Positions 1 through 10,237 of a DNA stretch of 64,000 bases are shown here, piece by piece; the stretch's first letter is position 1, and every line of letters starts with the position of its first letter. Source of the DNA: Thiocystis violascens. Lineage in GTDB: Bacteria > Pseudomonadota > Gammaproteobacteria > Chromatiales > Chromatiaceae. Made by a program: the position numbers and the translations under genes. The notes beneath the pieces were generated by a model. That model had not been told where the DNA came from, ran no database searches, and saw only the letters and a list, made by a program, of their open reading frames with translations. The stretch is taken from assembly GCA_020721065.1 (NCBI GenBank), contig DYNM01000009.1:1-64000 (forward strand), in the 5' to 3' direction.

Positions 1-163
1 TGTCAGTTGTCAGTTGTCAGTTGTCAGTTGTCAGTTGTCAGTTGTCAGTTGTCAGGAAAAAACCTAAAAATTTGATAATTATTTGTCAATCTTTTTTTAA
101 TGATTGCATTAAAAAATAACCACTTTTTTAATGCGCTTTACTGACAACTGACAACCGACAACT
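1..163. repeat. Heptamer repeat array with facing inverted block
   Basis: Positions 1-55 are almost eight perfect tandem copies of TGTCAGT, cut by the window edge. After an AT-rich spacer, positions 139-163 carry the same heptamer in reverse orientation (ACTGACA units, one with CCGACAA). The two blocks could fold back on each other. The same layout recurs at other places in the window, so this looks like a dispersed element rather than a simple local slippage tract. It lies just downstream of the sensor kinase gene that ends at 192. Confidence 0.9.
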
Positions 164-191
164 AATAAAAGCCGCCAACTGAAATGATGAA

Positions 192-3100
192 TTAACCAGC
201 AAGCCAACGGTGTAAGTGTTGCTCTAACTGTTGATAACACTGTTCAATCAACACCGTCACTCGTAGATATTCGGTCAAATCGATATTCTTGCTGCTATAC
301 AATTCTAAATGATTGGCAGCAGCTTCCAGTTGTAACGCAGAAATGTTAGCAGCAAGCCCTTTAATCGCATGAGCTTTAGAGCTAACTTCAGACAACAATT
401 CGTTTTCGACCGCAGCGCGTAATTCCGTAATCCGAATTGGCGCATCAATTAAAAATTGCGCGATGACTTCACGCGCAATATCGGGATCATCCATCACGCG
501 ACTGAGAAAATCATTGACATCAAACACAGCGGTTTTTTTCGTATGAAAATCTGCAATCACCGCAGTGCTTTCTGTAGCACGCGCATAATCTTCATCCAAT
601 CCTTCTTTAAATACGGAAGGTTGCACAGGTTTAGAAGGTAAATGATGCGTCGCTAATTGTTCGGAAACCGTCCGCGCTAATTCCAACGGTTGAATGGGTT
701 TGGATAAATACGCATCCATCCCCGCATCTAAACAGCGTTGGCGATCTCCAACCATCGCTAATGCCGTCATCGCAATAATCGGCAACCCTTGATTCAACGT
801 CCCCACCGCACCCCGTCGTAACCGCCGCGCCACCTCAAACCCATCAATTTCTGGCATCTGCCCATCCAGCAGCATCAAGTCATATCGACGTTGTGCGAGC
901 AGCTCCAAAGCCTCCAAACCGTGATTGGCGGTGTCGATGTGGAGATAACCGAGCTTTTGCAAAATGCCTCGCGCCACAATTTGATTGGTGGGATTGTCGT
1001 CCACCAACAAAATCTGCGCCTGCGCAAATCCCTCCATCGCCACCACACCCACCGTTGGCAATAACGCCGCCGGAGCTGCTGCCGTTGCCGCCGTGCGCCC
1101 CAACACCTGCATTAAACAGTCATATAACCGTTGTTTACGCACCGGCTTGGTGAGATGTGCCACAAAACCTGCTTGCGCCATACGCTGGGCGTCGTCGCTG
1201 CGCTGCAATAAAGATGTCAATAAAATCAACTTTGTATCACTCAGCAACGGATCGGCTTTGATGAGATAACCAAGCTGCAAGCCATCTTGTGTCGGCAGCT
1301 TGATGTCAAGCACTGCCACCTCAAATGGCATCTGTTGCTGCTGCGCGTAGCGCAACAGACGCAAACCATCTTCCGCGCTCGCCGCTTCTTGGGTGCTGCC
1401 ACCCCACGAACGCAACAGCGATGCCAACAGCAGACGGTTGGTCGCGTGGTCATCCACCAACAGAATTCTCACGCCGCAGAGCGCAGTGGTTGCCGTCGCC
1501 AAGGCTTGTGCCATTGCCGGCGATGCGGGCAAATACTCAAATTCGGCGGTGAACCAAAATTGCGATCCCTTGCCCACTGTGCTGTCAACGCCGATGCGCC
1601 CGTGCATCAATTCCACCAGTTGCTTGGCAATCGCCAATCCCAAGCCGGTGCCACCAAAACGGCGGGTGGTGGAGCTATCAAGCTGCTGAAACGCCTTAAA
1701 TAAGTTGTCGCGCTGATCATCGGGAATGCCGATGCCGGAATCGTGAATTTCAAACCGCAGCACCACCCGCTTCGGGTTCATGTGCATCACGGTAACGCGA
1801 ATGCCAACCTCGCCCTGACTGGTGAACTTGATCGCGTTGCCCATCAAGTTGACGATGATTTGGCGCAGATAACGCGGATCACCGCGCAACTGCGGTGGCA
1901 CTTCGGGATCAATGTGATATGTCAACTCCAAATTTTTGTTCTGCGCGTTAAATGCCAGCATTTCCAGCATGTCTTCCAACGCGAGGCGCGGATCAAAGTC
2001 AAGCAGTTCCAACTCCAATTTGCCGGCTTCAATTTTGGAGAAATCAAGAATGTCGTTAATCAACACCAGCAAATTTTCGCCACTATCGCGCACAATCTCG
2101 GCCAATCGCCGCTGTTCCTTGCTCAATTCGGTATCCAGCAACAAGCCGATGATGCCAATGACGCCATTCATCGGCGTGCGAATTTCGTGGCTCATGTTGG
2201 CGAGAAACTGACTTTTTGCCTGCGTGGAGGCTTCTGCCCGCACCAGTGCTTGATCCAGCTCGTGATTTTGACGCTCCATCTGCCGCGCATATTGTTGGAG
2301 CTGTTGCTCGGTGCGCTTGCGCTCGCCGATGTCTTTGACGCCGCCATAAATACGCCAATGTCCGTTTTCTTCCGGGACACATTGATTGGTGATTTCCACC
2401 CACGCCGTGCCACCGTCGCGCCGCCGCAGCCGCAATTGGCAAGTGGACACCGCGTCAACATTGGCGTCGCCCATGACATTCATCGCGTGTAAATCAAACA
2501 GAGCGCGATCTTCCAACACCACCAAGCGTCGCCAAGTGCCCATCGCCACAATTGCCTCAGCAGTGTGACCAGTGATCGCTTCCACCGCCCCGTTGACCCA
2601 ATCGAGACGAAAGCGGCGCGTATCCGCCTCCACGCAGGAATAGGCAATATCGGACATCAACATCGACAGACGCCGAAACCGCTGCTCGTTCATCCGCAAC
2701 GCCTGTTCCGCCCGGCGTTGACACACGATGCGCCAGATACCGTTAGCGATCAGTTGGAGCGTTTCCACATCCGTCTCATCGTAAAGCGCGGACTTGTTGC
2801 CCAGCCCCGCCAACATCTGCACCCGTCCACCTTCCGCAATTGGAATCGTGATAAAGCGTGCCAAAGCCAGCGCACTGTCAGGCAACGTGATGGGTTCAAG
2901 AGCATTACAAATGACCGGCCGACTCTGTTGGAGAGCCTGCTCACACACGTTCGCAGCGGTGAGCAAGCGCCGCAGTTCTGGTGATGGCAAACGTCCACCA
3001 CGAGAGCGCGTTGCAGGCGACCACGTCATCAACATTGTATTGTGCGGTTCATTCAATAACTGCACAAAACCAATATCGCTTTTGGTCAAGGAACCAGCGA

Positions 3101-4205
3101 GTTCCAAACCATAGCGAATCAAGTTTGTTTCGGTTAATTCATCAGCAGCAAGATGTAATTCTAATAACGTTTCAGAACGTTTTTTTTGTATATCCATTAA
3201 CAACTCAGCGCGTTTACGCTCGGTAATATCACGATTCACCCCGCGCCGTCCCTGATAAGTACCATCAACGTCATACACCGGCCGACACAGATGTTCAATC
3301 CAGCGCAATTCACCATCAGGTCGTTGTATCCGCAATTGCAACCGCCCTGGTTGCGGTTGCTCCGCTTCACACAGATTAAAAATCTCATCCATATGTGAAA
3401 ACCATTGCGGCAAATCATCTGGATGAATTAAACGATCCATTAACTTCGCATCAGCAAAAAAAGCCTCTGGCTCATAACCACACACACATTGACACGCCGG
3501 CGACACATACAAAAACTGCCCATCTGGAGCCAACCAATAATCCCAATCAGTTGAATAATCAGCAACCATACGATAGCGCGTTTCACTTTCTCTTAACCGC
3601 GCATAAGCAGTGCGTAAATCTTGCTCCTGACGCAAACGCTCGGTTAAATCAATAACCGTACAAATTAAATGATCAGCGCCATCATTTTCCGCTGGCAACC
3701 GCGCTACCTGCATTTCACCCTCAAAACCACCACCGTTCGTTGTAAGAAAATGAATAACAACAGATGGAGGTGAAGAAAAATCCCAAGCGCGTTGCAACAA
3801 ACCATCTAGCTTTTCATCCGATTCCCGCATCACCAAACGCGGCAAATAATGTTTGCGCAAATGATGTTGTTGCAAACCAAAAAGACGATTTGCAGCGGTA
3901 TTGGTCATTAAAATTAAACCGCTGCGTTCAATTACTAATATAGGCTGTGGAATCGCCTCAAAGAGCACAGTATAACGGTTAGCGGTGCGTTCAGCGGCCG
4001 CCTGCGTAATCCGCAACTCAGCATTTTGTAATTCCAACTCTGTTTGATAAATGAGCAAATTCTCATTGAGCTTGGCAAGATTCAACTCACCATCAGTCAG
4101 TTCTTGCTCTACCCAATCAAACTTACCGCGTTCCAATGCTTGACGCGCCCGTGCTTGAATATGATCGGGAGCCTTATTGGTATTGCTCGGAGGTTTTGTG
4201 GTCAT
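192..4205 (-). CDS. Hybrid sensor histidine kinase, PAS-PAS-GAF-PAS-HisKA-HATPase-REC-REC-Hpt
   Basis: This is a cytoplasmic multi-step phosphorelay kinase of about 1337 residues with no clear membrane segment. In order it has two PAS domains (roughly 75-335), a GAF domain (343-505), another PAS with PAC motif (510-630), a short coiled coil, and a HisKA box with the phospho-acceptor motif [10 protein letters not shown] near 668. The ATP-binding domain has DSGIGIP near 822. Two receivers start with [10 protein letters not shown] (about 912) and [10 protein letters not shown] (about 1064), and an Hpt domain has HAIKGLAAN near 1278. The layout resembles BarA-type kinases, but the sensor part is soluble. 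I chose the ATG at 4205; a TTG at 4286 would add 27 residues but lies next to degenerate repeat heptamers and lacks a ribosome binding site. The signal is not known. Confidence 0.9.
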   Translation of the reverse strand: MTTKPPSNTNKAPDHIQARARQALERGKFDWVEQELTDGELNLAKLNENLLIYQTELELQNAELRITQAAAERTANRYTVLFEAIPQPILVIERSGLILMTNTAANRLFGLQQHHLRKHYLPRLVMRESDEKLDGLLQRAWDFSSPPSVVIHFLTTNGGGFEGEMQVARLPAENDGADHLICTVIDLTERLRQEQDLRTAYARLRESETRYRMVADYSTDWDYWLAPDGQFLYVSPACQCVCGYEPEAFFADAKLMDRLIHPDDLPQWFSHMDEIFNLCEAEQPQPGRLQLRIQRPDGELRWIEHLCRPVYDVDGTYQGRRGVNRDITERKRAELLMDIQKKRSETLLELHLAADELTETNLIRYGLELAGSLTKSDIGFVQLLNEPHNTMLMTWSPATRSRGGRLPSPELRRLLTAANVCEQALQQSRPVICNALEPITLPDSALALARFITIPIAEGGRVQMLAGLGNKSALYDETDVETLQLIANGIWRIVCQRRAEQALRMNEQRFRRLSMLMSDIAYSCVEADTRRFRLDWVNGAVEAITGHTAEAIVAMGTWRRLVVLEDRALFDLHAMNVMGDANVDAVSTCQLRLRRRDGGTAWVEITNQCVPEENGHWRIYGGVKDIGERKRTEQQLQQYARQMERQNHELDQALVRAEASTQAKSQFLANMSHEIRTPMNGVIGIIGLLLDTELSKEQRRLAEIVRDSGENLLVLINDILDFSKIEAGKLELELLDFDPRLALEDMLEMLAFNAQNKNLELTYHIDPEVPPQLRGDPRYLRQIIVNLMGNAIKFTSQGEVGIRVTVMHMNPKRVVLRFEIHDSGIGIPDDQRDNLFKAFQQLDSSTTRRFGGTGLGLAIAKQLVELMHGRIGVDSTVGKGSQFWFTAEFEYLPASPAMAQALATATTALCGVRILLVDDHATNRLLLASLLRSWGGSTQEAASAEDGLRLLRYAQQQQMPFEVAVLDIKLPTQDGLQLGYLIKADPLLSDTKLILLTSLLQRSDDAQRMAQAGFVAHLTKPVRKQRLYDCLMQVLGRTAATAAAPAALLPTVGVVAMEGFAQAQILLVDDNPTNQIVARGILQKLGYLHIDTANHGLEALELLAQRRYDLMLLDGQMPEIDGFEVARRLRRGAVGTLNQGLPIIAMTALAMVGDRQRCLDAGMDAYLSKPIQPLELARTVSEQLATHHLPSKPVQPSVFKEGLDEDYARATESTAVIADFHTKKTAVFDVNDFLSRVMDDPDIAREVIAQFLIDAPIRITELRAAVENELLSEVSSKAHAIKGLAANISALQLEAAANHLELYSSKNIDLTEYLRVTVLIEQCYQQLEQHLHRWLAG

Positions 4206-4353
4206 TTTTATATCATCAGTAGCCAATAAACCATGATTAGTTAAACGTTGCGCAATTGACAACAGAAATTGTGCTTGTGTGATCAATTGGCAGTTGGCAG
4301 CTACATATCAACGCTAACAGTTTAACCGCGTTACTCCTCTATTCGTATGAACG

Positions 4354-5454
4354 TTAAGTGATCGTTGGTGGCGACAATACTGGATCAGAAAAGCGATGAC
4401 GAATCTCCAAAATGTTAGGAACAAGTTGTAAAAAAATTGTCGTTAACTGCGGATCAAAATGCACCCCAGCTTGTTCTTTAATAAATGCCAGCGCCACATC
4501 CACATCCCAAGCTTTTTTATAAGGACGTTCTGATGTTAACGCATCAAAGACATCTGCCAATGCCACAATGCGCCCTGATTCTGGAATTGCCGTACCACTT
4601 AAACCCAATGGATAGCCACTGCCATCCCATTTTTCATGGTGACTCAGCGCAATTTCCCGCGCCATTTGCAATAATTCAGAAGTATCTCCACTGAGAATAT
4701 CGCCGCCAATGGTAGCGTGCGTTTGCATCACTCGCCATTCTTCAGGAGTTAATTTCCCCGGTTTTAATAAAATCCGATCTGGAATACCTATTTTACCCAC
4801 ATCGTGCATAGGACTCGCATGAAGCATCACATCACAACGTTCTGTATTCCAGCCCAGATGCTGTGCTAATAACGCCGAACTATGACTCATCCGCAAAATA
4901 TGTTGCCCAGTTTCATTATCACGATATTCAGCAGCGCGTCCCAAGCGTTGCACGACTTGTAAGCGCGTTTCCCGAATTTGTTTCGTGCGTTCTTGCACAA
5001 TTCGTTCTAAAACATCTTTTTGATCGTAAAGCATTCGATGTGCCAATTGCACATCCAACATATTGCGTACTCGTGCCACAACTTCTGCTTGATCGAAGGG
5101 TTTGCGGATCACATCATGCGCACCAGCTTCTAATGCCCGCAACATTTCACCATGCCCACGCCGTCCAGTGAGCATTAAAATTGGCGGTAAAAGCGGATCA
5201 TGCAACGCTTGTAATTGCTCAATAACTTCAAAACCACTTAATTCTGGCATGTGAATATCTAACAGAATTAAATCGGCTGCCGTTTCTTGATACGCTGTGA
5301 GCACTTCGCAAGAATTTTGCAATAGCACTACATTGGCATATCCTGCCGCTTGCAATAAACGCCGCATCAAAATCAAGCTGGTGCGCTCATCATCAGCGAC
5401 AAGAATCCGCGCCATGCCGCGACTGGTGTGATGATTTGAGTGAAAACTGAACAT
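4354..5454 (-). CDS. Response regulator with HD-GYP c-di-GMP phosphodiesterase domain
   Basis: An N-terminal receiver domain (about residues 15-130, with phospho-acceptor Asp in the LILLDIHMPELSG segment and a K in RKPF) is followed by a helical linker and an HD-GYP domain. The catalytic signature is complete: HDVGKIGIPD, then HHEKWDGSGYP. Members of this family hydrolyse c-di-GMP. It lies downstream of and on the same strand as nothing obvious, but next to a hybrid kinase (192-4205) that may be its partner. I used the ATG at 5454, preceded by a weak GGA; another ATG at 5415 starts directly at MARILVADD and is also possible. It is a close domain match to the protein at 23139-24197. Confidence 0.92.
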   Translation of the reverse strand: MFSFHSNHHTSRGMARILVADDERTSLILMRRLLQAAGYANVVLLQNSCEVLTAYQETAADLILLDIHMPELSGFEVIEQLQALHDPLLPPILMLTGRRGHGEMLRALEAGAHDVIRKPFDQAEVVARVRNMLDVQLAHRMLYDQKDVLERIVQERTKQIRETRLQVVQRLGRAAEYRDNETGQHILRMSHSSALLAQHLGWNTERCDVMLHASPMHDVGKIGIPDRILLKPGKLTPEEWRVMQTHATIGGDILSGDTSELLQMAREIALSHHEKWDGSGYPLGLSGTAIPESGRIVALADVFDALTSERPYKKAWDVDVALAFIKEQAGVHFDPQLTTIFLQLVPNILEIRHRFSDPVLSPPTIT

Positions 5455-5494
5455 ACGCAATCCACATCAAAGAAACATTAAAAGGTGACTAACT

Positions 5495-5524
5495 GTAGGT
5501 TGGGTTGATGGAATCAACCCAACT
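5495..5524. repeat. Palindromic GTAGGTTGGGTTGA element
   Basis: The sequence GTAGGTTGGGTTGA is followed after a few bases by TCAACCCAAC, giving a perfect inverted repeat. Two related palindromes lie at 41713-41745 and 41818-41846. It is in the gap upstream of the HD-GYP gene and could form a stem-loop in RNA. It resembles a REP-like intergenic element. Confidence 0.7.
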
Positions 5525-5594
5525 TAACCGCTGAAGCATAAAAAATCGCTCTGATTTCCTGATGACGTTTCAATTCAATCATATTGATATTAAG

Positions 5595-5657
5595 TGTCAG
5601 TTGGCGGTTATCAGTTACCGGTGACAACCGTATTTTTTACTGACAACTGACAACTGT
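5595..5657. repeat. Degenerate heptamer repeat with facing block
   Basis: Imperfect TGTCAGT-type units (with GGCGGTTATCAG variants) at 5595-5626 face ACTGACA units at 5638-5657 across a T-rich spacer. It is a decayed copy of the element at 1-163 and lies between the RIO kinase stop and the HD-GYP gene. Confidence 0.75.
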
Positions 5658-5691
5658 CCTCAACTGCATAATTCCTACTTTGAATAAGTAG

Positions 5692-6537
5692 TTAATCATT
5701 TTCGCGTAACTGTGCTCGCCGCAACGCTTCATCACGAGCGTCGTTAATCTCGCGCAAAATACTGTTAAGATCAGCAGTCTGCTGTTGTTTTTTATATTGG
5801 CCAGTCAGCGCAGTTGTGGGCGTTAATTCACCGCTTTGGTACAGATGCCAGAGTTCTTGCGCATAGTGAGTGGTGCGCAATTCTGGCGCAAATTGTCCAA
5901 AGTAAGTTGCAAGGTGCGTCACATCACGCGCTAAAAATTGCGCTGCGTGATTATTTGCAGCAGCATCAATCACTTGCGGCAGATCAATGATGACTGGCCC
6001 TTGCGCATCAATGAGCACATTAAATTCTGATAAATCGCCATGTATCATGCCGTTGCATAACATGTTAGCCACCTCCTGTATTAACTGGTGGTGATAACTT
6101 CGTGCCTGTTCTGGAGTTAAATCTAAATCACTTAAACGCGGCGCAACCTCACCTTCCGCATCCACAATTAACTCCATTAACAATACTCCATCAATGAAAT
6201 GATAAGGCTGCGGCACTCGCACACCAATTGCAGTCAATTGATATAACGCAGTAACCTCCGCATTTTGCCAAACCTGTTCCTGTTCTTGGCGTCCATAGCG
6301 CGTCCCTTTTGCCATTGCGCGGGCTTGGCGACTATTACGAACGCTGCGCCCTTCTCGATATAATACTTGATGATGAAAGCCACGTTTATTCACTTCTTTA
6401 TACACTTTCGCGCAACGGATAACGCCTTCAGATTGCACCACATAAACAGCAGCTTCTTTACCACTTTTTAAGGGTCGAATCACAGCGTCAATCAAACCGT
6501 CTTGCACCAAAGGCTCCAGCGTTTTAGGGATTTTCAT
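5692..6537 (-). CDS. RIO-family serine protein kinase
   Basis: A 281-residue atypical protein kinase of the bacterial RIO group. Seen in the sequence are a glycine-poor nucleotide loop SGKEAAVYVV (about 26-35), the ATP-anchoring Lys in CAKVYK, the catalytic loop HGDLSEFNVLI with Asp and Asn, and the metal-binding Asp in IIDLPQ. The start is the ATG at 6537 with AGGT eight bases upstream. Archaeal and eukaryotic RIO kinases act in ribosome maturation; the role of the bacterial members is not settled. It is divergent to the bilin-reductase-like gene at 6607, with about 70 bases between them. Confidence 0.9.
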   Translation of the reverse strand: MKIPKTLEPLVQDGLIDAVIRPLKSGKEAAVYVVQSEGVIRCAKVYKEVNKRGFHHQVLYREGRSVRNSRQARAMAKGTRYGRQEQEQVWQNAEVTALYQLTAIGVRVPQPYHFIDGVLLMELIVDAEGEVAPRLSDLDLTPEQARSYHHQLIQEVANMLCNGMIHGDLSEFNVLIDAQGPVIIDLPQVIDAAANNHAAQFLARDVTHLATYFGQFAPELRTTHYAQELWHLYQSGELTPTTALTGQYKKQQQTADLNSILREINDARDEALRRAQLREND

Positions 6538-6606
6538 AGTGACCTATCGTGAGAACATTGCGAAATGAAACCATGATGCTACAAGTCGGCAGTTATCAGC
6601 ATATCA

Positions 6607-7638
6607 GTGGTTATCGCGCTAGAATACTTTGCCAAGTTGCAAGCGTATCGTTATAGTTGTATCACTGTTAAAGATACGGATGTATTGTTAGTGACTCAAG
6701 TGCAGCCCTCACAAAATCAGTTGACCGATTGGGATCGTTTAGAAGCTATTTTTTTTACACAGTTACAAGAACGTTTAAGGCACGATGAATGCACTGAATA
6801 CTACAGTCAACATCAGAGTGCGCAACAGTGTGTACGAGCGCGGTCGCGTATTTATCAAGGTGAAAAACTTGATCGAGTGATGGTGCATCAATATACGCTG
6901 AAACCAGGACGCGGTGGTTTAGTGATCTTTGGCTATCCGCGTCTTGAATACGCCATCCCCGCATTTTTATTACATATTGGCGGAATGCCACCCAATCGCA
7001 CCTTATTGATTTTAGATTTAGCGCCAGTGAGTCCAGAATTAAACATGACACCATTTCAAACGACTGCGGATCAACAACGCGCTGCATTATCATTACCGGC
7101 GACAACGGTAGACTGGTTATCTACTGTGACTTCACCACATTTGCTGTATTGCCCATTGCAGCCATTAGTACTGGAGCACTTTTTATTGAGCTTTACTGCA
7201 ATTGTAGACACTTGGCGAACCTACATTGATGCGGCGCCGCGCAATGATGATCCGGTCACTATTCAGCAGCGTAAGGCTGCAATTTTAGAATTAAAGCGCG
7301 TACTGTTGCGTAATGATCCCGCTTTTCCCGTATTTACCCGTGCTTTTGGGCAACCAATGTCAGATGTTTTTGCGGAAGCAGCATTTGGTGGTACACCCGC
7401 AGTCTCTATTGCAGAAGCCGTGGAACCGTTGTCGATTCCGGGCAGTTGGGTGAACAAAAAATTAGGCGTTCATTGGAATGCAGATGCGCAAGAACGGGTT
7501 CATGAAGCTCCGGCGTTTTTGCGCCCTGTCATTCGCCGTATTATTGAAAAAGAAGCCGTGAAAGAAGGAATCAATTTGGTGACAGTTGAACTCGTATTGC
7601 GCTGCGAAAAGAAATATCGCAGCGGCATGGAGTTGTAA
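6607..7638 (+). CDS. Bilin-reductase-like (FDBR) domain fused to a PCP_red domain
   Basis: A protein of about 343 residues with two parts. Residues roughly 1-255 resemble ferredoxin-dependent bilin reductases such as PcyA: the order of an IYQGEKLDRVMVHQY strand, GLVIFGYPRLEYAIPAF, ILDLAPVSPE, and later RNDPAFPVFTRAFG matches the PcyA layout. However, positions corresponding to the PcyA catalytic His and Asp seem to be other residues (GYP and LHIGG here). Residues about 293-340 match the PCP_red domain found at the C-terminus of protochlorophyllide reductase subunit B: W, then RVHEAPAFLRPVIRR, IEKEA and GINLVTVE. Both assignments are from memory of the families. The function is unknown; a tetrapyrrole-binding or reducing role is an inference. 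The start is uncertain: GTG at 6607 or TTG at 6637, neither with a clear ribosome binding site. Confidence 0.7.
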   Translation: MVIALEYFAKLQAYRYSCITVKDTDVLLVTQVQPSQNQLTDWDRLEAIFFTQLQERLRHDECTEYYSQHQSAQQCVRARSRIYQGEKLDRVMVHQYTLKPGRGGLVIFGYPRLEYAIPAFLLHIGGMPPNRTLLILDLAPVSPELNMTPFQTTADQQRAALSLPATTVDWLSTVTSPHLLYCPLQPLVLEHFLLSFTAIVDTWRTYIDAAPRNDDPVTIQQRKAAILELKRVLLRNDPAFPVFTRAFGQPMSDVFAEAAFGGTPAVSIAEAVEPLSIPGSWVNKKLGVHWNADAQERVHEAPAFLRPVIRRIIEKEAVKEGINLVTVELVLRCEKKYRSGMEL

Positions 7639-7660
7639 CGAGTCTCCGGCATTGCAGTCA

Positions 7661-8461
7661 CTACGGAAAAAATAACCGCGCTAATTCCGCACCGGGATCA
7701 GCAGTTCGCATGAATGCTTCTCCAACTAAAAACGCATTTACTTGGTTAGCTCGCATTAACGCGACATCTTCTCGCGTGACAATGCCGCTTTCCGTCACCA
7801 ATAAACGCGCTGCGGGAATAGTTGGTAATAAGGCAATGGTGGTCATTAAATCCACCGCAAAGGTGCGTAAATTGCGGTTGTTAATTCCAATTAAGCGTCC
7901 CGGGATTGCCAATGCTCGCGCTAATTCAGCGCCATCATGCACTTCAATCAAGACGTCCAAGTGTAATTCCAGCGCCAGCGCATTGAGTTCTGCTAATTGC
8001 ACTTGATCCAGTGCGGCGGCAATGAGCAAAATACAATCTGCACCCAGTGCGCGGGCTTCATAAATTTGATACGGATCAATGATAAAATCTTTACGAATAA
8101 CTGGCAATGTGCAGGCTGCGCGTGCTGTTTGTAAATAGGCGTCGCTGCCTTGAAAAAAATCAATATCGGTTAATACCGATAAACAGGTCGCGCCGCCTCG
8201 CGCATAACTAGCAGCAATGGCGGCGGGATCAAAGTTTTCACAAATTAAGCCTTTACTCGGACTGGCTTTTTTAATTTCCGCAATGACGGCTGGCTTTCCC
8301 GCAGCAATTGTGGTCGCCAGTGCGTCGGCAAATCCACGCGGGGCCGCAACCGCTGCGGCTTGTGAGCGCAGTTCGGCAAGCGGGAGACAAGTTTGGCGTT
8401 CGCGCACTTCTTCGGCTTTGCGCCGCAGAATTTTTTGCAAAATATCAGGTTTATCAGTCAT
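7661..8461 (-). CDS. trpC: Indole-3-glycerol phosphate synthase
   Basis: This TIM-barrel enzyme (266 residues, usual length) closes the indole ring in tryptophan synthesis, turning CdRP into indole-3-glycerol phosphate. It starts with the typical [14 protein letters not shown] segment, has [11 protein letters not shown] with the catalytic Lys, [17 protein letters not shown], and the C-terminal LVTESGI. The start is the ATG at 8461. It is the last gene of trpGDC on the minus strand. The 29 bases between it and trpD are filled with TGTCAGT heptamers, so no normal ribosome binding site is visible in front of it. Confidence 0.97.
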   Translation of the reverse strand: MTDKPDILQKILRRKAEEVRERQTCLPLAELRSQAAAVAAPRGFADALATTIAAGKPAVIAEIKKASPSKGLICENFDPAAIAASYARGGATCLSVLTDIDFFQGSDAYLQTARAACTLPVIRKDFIIDPYQIYEARALGADCILLIAAALDQVQLAELNALALELHLDVLIEVHDGAELARALAIPGRLIGINNRNLRTFAVDLMTTIALLPTIPAARLLVTESGIVTREDVALMRANQVNAFLVGEAFMRTADPGAELARLFFP

Positions 8462-8465
8462 TTGA

Positions 8466-8502
8466 GTTGTCGGGTTTCAGTTGTCAGTTGTCAGTTGTCA
8501 GT
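8466..8502. repeat. Heptamer repeat array between trpD and trpC
   Basis: Three perfect tandem TGTCAGT units at 8482-8502, with degenerate units before them. The trpD reading frame ends inside the array: its last residues (TDN) and its TGA stop codon at 8491-8493 are repeat sequence. Confidence 0.85.
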
Positions 8503-9519
8503 GAAGCTGGCGGTGAGCGTGATCAGGCGTTCCAATCGCTGGGCGGCGTCACCGTTGTTTAACACGGTCGCGGCTTGCGCAACACCGGCCGCGAGGCTGT
8601 CGGCAATGCCCGCCGCATAAATCGCCGCGCCAGCGTTGAGTTGCACGATGTCTCGCGCTGCGCCCGCTTGTCCGGCGAGAACGCCGCGCAACATGGTCAA
8701 ACTTTCCAGCGGGTCGTTGACGCGAATTGCGGCGAGATCGGCGCGAACCAAGCCGAAATCTTCGGGCTGAATGCTGTAGCGATGAATCACACCGTCGCGT
8801 AATTCGGCAATGTCGGTCGGTGCGCCAATGCTGATCTCGTCTAAACCATCGCGGGCGTTGACCACCAGCACATGACGGCTACCGAGCCGTTGCAACACTT
8901 CGGCGAGCGGTTCGAGCAGGGCGGGACTGAAGACGCCGAGCACTTGATTGGGCACTCGCGCTGGATTGGTGAGCGGTCCGAGAATGTTAAACAAGGTGCG
9001 CACACCCAATTCCCGACGCGGCCCGATGGCGTGTTTCATCGCGCCATGATGTCCGGGTGCAAACATGAATCCCACGCCCAGCTCACGCACACAACGCACC
9101 ACTTGCGCCGGCGTGAGATACAGCCGCACTCCCGCCGCTTCCAACACATCAGCCGCGCCCGATTTACTCGATACCGAGCGGTTGCCATGTTTGGCGACCT
9201 GACAGCCAGCCGCAGCCGCAACGAAGATGCTGGCAGTGGACACGTTGAAAGTGCCAGAGGCATCGCCGCCAGTGCCCACGATGTCTACCGTGTGCGCCAG
9301 CCCCGTCAAATCAACGCCCGTCGCCAATTCGCGCATCACACCCGCCGCCGCAGTGATTTCGGTGACGGTTTCGCCTTTCATCCGCAGCGCCACCAACAGC
9401 GCCGCAATTTGTGCCGAGGTCGCGCCGCCAGTCATCACCGCCCGCATCACGGCGGTCATATCTTCCTCACCGAGGTCGTGGCGCTCCACGCACCGCGCAA
9501 TTGCATCTTTAATGTTCAT
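8491..9519 (-). CDS. trpD: Anthranilate phosphoribosyltransferase
   Basis: A 342-residue enzyme that attaches phosphoribosyl to anthranilate in tryptophan synthesis. The PRPP loop is seen as [17 protein letters not shown] and the second conserved segment as [37 protein letters not shown] carries further active-site residues. Its ATG directly follows the trpG stop codon (TAA-ATG), so the two are translationally coupled. The C-terminus (FTDN) is encoded by the heptamer array, so the native end of the protein was probably replaced by repeat sequence. Confidence 0.97.
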   Translation of the reverse strand: MNIKDAIARCVERHDLGEEDMTAVMRAVMTGGATSAQIAALLVALRMKGETVTEITAAAGVMRELATGVDLTGLAHTVDIVGTGGDASGTFNVSTASIFVAAAAGCQVAKHGNRSVSSKSGAADVLEAAGVRLYLTPAQVVRCVRELGVGFMFAPGHHGAMKHAIGPRRELGVRTLFNILGPLTNPARVPNQVLGVFSPALLEPLAEVLQRLGSRHVLVVNARDGLDEISIGAPTDIAELRDGVIHRYSIQPEDFGLVRADLAAIRVNDPLESLTMLRGVLAGQAGAARDIVQLNAGAAIYAAGIADSLAAGVAQAATVLNNGDAAQRLERLITLTASFTDN

Positions 9520-10104
9520 TTAACAGCTCATAGTGAGAAAATTGCGCAACAAGTCGTGACCGTGTTCCGTCAAGATTGATTCGGGATGAAATTGCACACC
9601 TTGAATCGGCAGCTCCCGATGCTGCACGCCCATGATCGCCTCGCGGCTGCCGTCGGGATATTGCGTCCACGCGGTCACTTCCAGACAGTCAGGCAACGTC
9701 TCCGGCGCAATCACCAGCGAGTGATAACGAGTGGCTTCAAAAGGCGATTTCAAGCCCCGAAACACGCCACCATCCGCGTGATACACCGGCGACGTTTTGC
9801 CGTGCATCACCATCGGAGCGCGGACAATCTGCCCACCAAACGCCTGCCCGATGGACTGATGACCGAGACACACCCCCAAAATCGGCACCTTGCCCGCCAA
9901 AGCGAGAATCAGCGGCACTGAAATCCCCGCTTCATGCGGCGTACACGGCCCCGGCGAAATCACCACCCGTTCCGGTTGCAGCGCCAGCACCTGCGCCACC
10001 GTCAACTCATCATTGCGCACCACGCGCACTTCAGCGCCCAATTCGCCGCAGTACTGCACAAGGTTGTAGGTAAAAGAATCATAGTTATCAAGCATTAACA
10101 ACAT
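9520..10104 (-). CDS. trpG: Anthranilate synthase component II (glutamine amidotransferase)
   Basis: A class-I glutamine amidotransferase (194 residues) that delivers ammonia to anthranilate synthase TrpE, or to PabB in folate synthesis. The start [19 protein letters not shown] is the family's usual N-terminus. The catalytic Cys is in [15 protein letters not shown] and the His-Glu pair in [12 protein letters not shown] at 10149 upstream would give an unlikely extension. No trpE is in the window, so the trpGDC set is separated from trpE, as in Pseudomonas. Confidence 0.96.
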   Translation of the reverse strand: MLLMLDNYDSFTYNLVQYCGELGAEVRVVRNDELTVAQVLALQPERVVISPGPCTPHEAGISVPLILALAGKVPILGVCLGHQSIGQAFGGQIVRAPMVMHGKTSPVYHADGGVFRGLKSPFEATRYHSLVIAPETLPDCLEVTAWTQYPDGSREAIMGVQHRELPIQGVQFHPESILTEHGHDLLRNFLTMSC

Positions 10105-10170
10105 GGCGCGGCTCGTCTCGAGTTGACCGGCGTGATAAAATATCGCCAATGTTAGCGCACCGCCTCGGTT

Positions 10171-10188
10171 TGAGTTGACAGTTGTCAG
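10171..10188. repeat. Short heptamer repeat copy
   Basis: A short pair of TGACAGT/TGTCAGT heptamers in the divergent gap between trpG and pncC. It is a remnant of the dispersed repeat family. Confidence 0.6.
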
Positions 10189-10237
10189 TCACCAAGAGCG
10201 CGGCGCTTGTTTTCAACCAGCACCTGCTCATTCATTT

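Noticed and set aside
1..55. CRISPR-like tandem repeat at the left edge
   Set aside because: The units are seven bases long and have no spacers; it is a heptamer array.
10105..10149. TTG-initiated extension of trpG
   Set aside because: The family N-terminus begins at the ATG at 10104; the extra residues are not conserved.
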